From Cryomorphaceae bacterium (GTDB taxonomy: Bacteria; Bacteroidota; Bacteroidia; Flavobacteriales; Schleiferiaceae): 54,061 nucleotides of DNA. A program made the position numbers and the translations under genes. The notes beneath the pieces were generated by a model. The model saw nothing but the letters and a program-made list of their open reading frames with translations, had not been told where the DNA came from and searched no databases. Positions within the stretch are counted from its first letter, which is position 1, and every line of letters starts with the position of its first letter. Shown here in pieces: positions 51,134-54,061 of the stretch. The stretch lies in the NCBI GenBank assembly GCA_020832345.1, contig JAFIEY010000110.1, forward strand, positions 1 to 54,061, written 5' to 3'.

Positions 51134-53935
51134 TTAGACGGAGATTTTGGTTAATTTGGGTAATACAAACTCCCGCGTTGCCGACCGTTCGCAATTTGCG
51201 ATACCTTCTACAGAACCTTGATATACGATTTCGCCGCCGCGGTCGCCGCCTTCTGGACCCATGTCGATGATCCAATCGGCGTTTTTGATGACATCGGGAT
51301 GGTGTTCGATGATGATGAGGGTATGGCCGCGTGCGATGAGGGCGTTGAAACTATGCATGAGTTTTTCGATGTCGTGGAAGTGAAGTCCGGTGGTGGGTTC
51401 ATCAAATATGTACAAATCTTTGCCGTGGTTTAGACTTTTTGACAAAAACAGGGCGAGTTTGACGCGTTGGGCTTCGCCGCCGGAGAGGGTATTGGACGAT
51501 TGTCCAAGTTTGACGTAGTCCAATCCGACGTCGAAAAGTGGTTGGAGATTTTTAGCGATTTTGTCTTGTCCGTGTTTTTGGAAAAAGTCGATGGCTTCCC
51601 GCACGTCCATTTCGAGGATATCGGAAATGCTTTTGTCGTGGAAGGTGACTTCGAGGATTTCTTTTTTGAATCGTTTGCCTTCACATTCTTCGCATTTGAG
51701 GTGTACATCGGCCATGAATTGCATGCTGATGGTTACGGTACCCTCGCCTTCACAGGCATCGCAGCGTCCGCCGGCGACGTTGAAGGAGAAGTGCTTGGGT
51801 TTGTAACCGCGAATGCCGGAAAGTTTTTCCCTTGCGTATAGGTTTCGGATGTCGTCGTAAATTTTGAGATAAGTAACCGGATTGGATCGGGAGGATTTGC
51901 CGATGGGATTTTGATCGACAAATTCGAGGTTTTGAATGTTGTGGAAGGGTCCGGTAATTTCATCGTGTTTGCCCGGTCGGTCGCCATGTCCCATGATTTT
52001 TCGCATGAGGGCGGGATAGAGGACTTTGTTGACGAGGGTGGATTTTCCGGAGCCGGAAACGCCAGTTACAACGGTCATGGCATTGAGGGGAAAAGCGGCG
52101 TCCACGTCTTTTAGGTTGTTTTCGGAGGCACCTTTGACATTGATGAAGGCGGTGGTTGGCCGACGGGTTTCGGGTAGGGTAATTTCCCGTTCGCCGCGAA
52201 GGTAGGCGCCGGTCAAACTGGTTTGGTTTTTCAACAGATCGGCCATGGTACCTTGAAATATAATTTCACCGCCGAGCTGTCCAGCCCCGGGGCCGATATC
52301 GACGATCATATCAGAGGCCCGCATCATTTCTTCGTCGTGCTCGACAACGATGACGGTGTTGCCGAGTTTTTTTAGTCCTTTGATGACCTGGATCAACCGG
52401 TCGGTATCTTTGGGGTGTAAGCCAATACTGGGTTCGTCGAGGATATACATGGATCCGACGAGGCTACTGCCCAGGGAGGTTGCGAGGTTGATGCGTTGGG
52501 ATTCTCCGCCGGAGAGGGTGTTGGCACCGCGGTTTAGGGTTAGGTAACCGAGGCCTACTTCTTCGATGTATTGCAGTCGGTTTGTGATTTCGGTGAGCAA
52601 TCGCTTGGCGATGGCCAATTCGTTTTCGGATAGTGTGAGTTTGTCAAACCAGTTTCGCAATTTATATACGGGTAAAACGGAAAGGTCGGTGATGCTTTTG
52701 CCGTGGACTTTTACAAATTCGGCTTCTTTGCGCAGTCGTTTGCCGTCGCATTCGTGGCAGCGTGTTTTGCCCCGGTATCTGCTGAGCATGACCCGGTATT
52801 GAATTTTGTAGCTTTTGGTTTCGAGGTATTCGAAGAATTGATCGATGCCTTTGACTTTTCCGCGTCCTTTCCACAAAAGTTTTTTCTCTTCCTCGGTGAG
52901 TTCGCGGTAAGGCCGATGGATGGGGAAGTTAAACTGTTGGACATCCCGGATAAACCGCTCGCGCCACACGGACATTTTTTCTCCGCGCCAGGGCACAACG
53001 GCGTTGTCATATACGGAAAGTTTGGGATTTGCCACGACCAGATCTTCGTCGAACCCGATGACGGAGCCGAAACCCTCGCAAACGGGGCAGGCGCCAAAGG
53101 GGTTGTTGTAGCTGAAAAAGTGTATGGTGGGTTCGTTGAAGTGGATGCCGTCTGCTTCGAAGACATTGGAGAAATCGAGTTGTTTTTTTTCTTCGGGTAA
53201 AATGATGCTGCAATGTCCTTTGCCTTCGAAAAAGGCCATTTGGATGGAATCTGCCAGTCGGTTGATGTTTTCTTCCTCTTGGGAAGCAACCGCCCGATCG
53301 ACGATGACCATCCATTTTTTTATGATTTTGAGGGAGGGTGGATTTTCGAGGGTATCTTCTACGCGGATGGTTTCTCCTTTGTCGGTATATAATCTGCTGT
53401 AGCCTTGTTGTTGAAGCACATCGAGCATGGAGGCCGGGGTGCGATTTTCCCAAGTCGGACGGTAACACACCATAAGTTTTGTGCCTTCGGTGAGATTTTT
53501 TACGGCTCGAATGACATCATCTACTTGGTGGGCTTGTACTTTTTCCCCGCTGATGGGCGAATAGGTTATTCCGATTCTCGCGTACAGTACCCGAAGGTAG
53601 TCATACACTTCGGTAACTGTGCCTACAGTGGAGCGCGGATTTCGTGAGTTTACTTTTTGTTGGATGGCGATGGCCGGGGCGACTCCTTTGATATAAGTGA
53701 CTTCGGGTTTTTCCAATTTGCCCATAAACTGTCTGGCATAAGAGGAAAGGCTTTCTACATATCGGCGTTGTCCTTCGGCGTATAAAGTATCGAAAGCCAG
53801 GGAGGATTTCCCACTGCCACTAAGTCCTGTGATGGTAATTAGCTGATTTCTGGGCAGTGCCAGGTCAATATTTTTAAGATTATGTACCCGTGCCCCTTTG
53901 ATAAGGATATGAGTTTTGGGAGATAATTCGTCCAT
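51134..53935 (-). CDS. uvrA: Excinuclease ABC subunit A
   Basis: UvrA is the damage-recognising ATPase of nucleotide excision repair. From the ATG at 53935 it has 933 residues with two ABC modules: Walker A GLSGSGKSS and GVSGSGKST, signatures LSGGESQRINLA and LSGGEAQRVKLA, and Walker B motifs YILDEPSIGLH and YIFDEPTTGLH. Zinc-finger Cys pairs are CPVC/CHEC and CDAC/CEEC. The 5' end and a promoter box are inside the window, so the gene is complete. The tandem 156-bp element may supply its 3' end. Confidence 0.97.
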   Translation of the reverse strand: MDELSPKTHILIKGARVHNLKNIDLALPRNQLITITGLSGSGKSSLAFDTLYAEGQRRYVESLSSYARQFMGKLEKPEVTYIKGVAPAIAIQQKVNSRNPRSTVGTVTEVYDYLRVLYARIGITYSPISGEKVQAHQVDDVIRAVKNLTEGTKLMVCYRPTWENRTPASMLDVLQQQGYSRLYTDKGETIRVEDTLENPPSLKIIKKWMVIVDRAVASQEEENINRLADSIQMAFFEGKGHCSIILPEEKKQLDFSNVFEADGIHFNEPTIHFFSYNNPFGACPVCEGFGSVIGFDEDLVVANPKLSVYDNAVVPWRGEKMSVWRERFIRDVQQFNFPIHRPYRELTEEEKKLLWKGRGKVKGIDQFFEYLETKSYKIQYRVMLSRYRGKTRCHECDGKRLRKEAEFVKVHGKSITDLSVLPVYKLRNWFDKLTLSENELAIAKRLLTEITNRLQYIEEVGLGYLTLNRGANTLSGGESQRINLATSLGSSLVGSMYILDEPSIGLHPKDTDRLIQVIKGLKKLGNTVIVVEHDEEMMRASDMIVDIGPGAGQLGGEIIFQGTMADLLKNQTSLTGAYLRGEREITLPETRRPTTAFINVKGASENNLKDVDAAFPLNAMTVVTGVSGSGKSTLVNKVLYPALMRKIMGHGDRPGKHDEITGPFHNIQNLEFVDQNPIGKSSRSNPVTYLKIYDDIRNLYAREKLSGIRGYKPKHFSFNVAGGRCDACEGEGTVTISMQFMADVHLKCEECEGKRFKKEILEVTFHDKSISDILEMDVREAIDFFQKHGQDKIAKNLQPLFDVGLDYVKLGQSSNTLSGGEAQRVKLALFLSKSLNHGKDLYIFDEPTTGLHFHDIEKLMHSFNALIARGHTLIIIEHHPDVIKNADWIIDMGPEGGDRGGEIVYQGSVEGIANCERSATREFVLPKLTKISV

Positions 53936-53954
53936 GAGCAATTTAGTAAAACGG

Positions 53955-53962
53955 CAAAAATA
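53955..53962 (-). promoter_or_regulatory. uvrA promoter -7 box
   Basis: TATTTTTG on the minus strand, an exact TAnnTTTG match 19 bases before the uvrA ATG; the same octamer stands before atpD. Confidence 0.55.
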
Positions 53963-54000
53963 CAAATATAGTTAGAGGTAACGTGTGGGGAGGGGAATAG

Positions 54001-54061
54001 TTTTTTTTGGGGAATTGGGTTGGGCGCGGTTTGGATGCCGAATGTATGTTGGGTAGGTTTA
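54001..54061. repeat. Dispersed G-rich repeat, copy 2
   Basis: T8 followed by GGGGAATTGGGTTGGGCG and CGGTTTGGAT, matching 49141-49190. It runs to the window edge, so its full length is not visible. Confidence 0.65.

Overview
The window reads as a chromosomal segment of a moderately AT-rich member of the Bacteroidota, most likely a flavobacterium-like lineage. The evidence is several secreted proteins with type IX secretion (T9SS) sorting tails, lipoproteins whose acylated Cys is followed by charged LES-type residues, many promoters of the Bacteroidota form TAnnTTTG close to start codons, the gene orders ftsX-DUF3098-uppP, atpD-atpC and ruvX/def/DUF5606/mazG, and an exosortase K/MSEP-CTERM pair. 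No tRNA, rRNA, CRISPR array or prophage was recognised.

Layout. 1-2.2 kb: the end of a probable IS630-type transposase abuts an N-terminally truncated T9SS cargo gene, then a small secreted protein. 2.2-7.7 kb: two paralogous lipoproteins, recG, a 59-residue membrane protein not previously called, a possible small ORF and dinB. 8-13.3 kb: two T9SS cargo proteins around a glycosyltransferase, dapD and a PspC-like protein. 13.3-16.4 kb: DUF429 and SRPBCC genes, then ftsX-DUF3098-uppP. 16.4-21 kb: an AAA/DUF4143 ATPase preceded by tandem hairpin repeats, a TPR protein, a methyltransferase and a patatin-like lipase. 21-25.6 kb: exosortase K with its apparent single substrate, and a divergent orphan NusG/UpxY-like factor. 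25.6-32.9 kb: ABC transporter-miaA operon, a conserved small protein, atpD-atpC, and a CCA-adding-type enzyme. 32.9-39.6 kb: a TonB-dependent receptor/DUF4249/outer-membrane protein operon, truB and a T9SS protein. 40-46 kb: a methylmalonyl-CoA mutase small subunit and the ruvX-def-TPR-DUF5606-mazG cluster. 46-54 kb: a cytochrome-like lipoprotein, a CotH/lamin-tail T9SS protein, an MbnP-like lipoprotein and uvrA, separated by repeat-rich DNA.

The most distinctive structure not explained by genes is a family of non-coding miniature elements. Four long copies (124-142 bp) and three short copies (55 bp) share ends of the form GAGTCYRCTCYAAAAAG. Five copies have perfect 6-bp target duplications of form ANNNNT and a sixth has a 5/6 match. 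The long form can fold into nested hairpins, and the short form is what a deletion between two internal AAATC repeats would leave. A second, unrelated 156-bp element sits as a head-to-tail tandem pair with a 6-bp junction directly behind the uvrA stop, beside a strongly G+C-rich, stem-forming island. Other repeats are 53-bp tandem hairpins ahead of the DUF4143 ATPase, a 52-bp minisatellite between ruvX and def, and REP-like palindromes at 49.2-49.7 kb.

Functionally, most of the window is housekeeping (DNA repair, tRNA modification, ATP synthase, cell division, lipid carrier recycling, lysine/peptidoglycan precursor) mixed with cell-surface genes: T9SS cargo, surface lipoproteins, a TonB-dependent uptake operon and an exosortase system. 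Every assignment comes from reading the translated sequence by eye; no database search was run.
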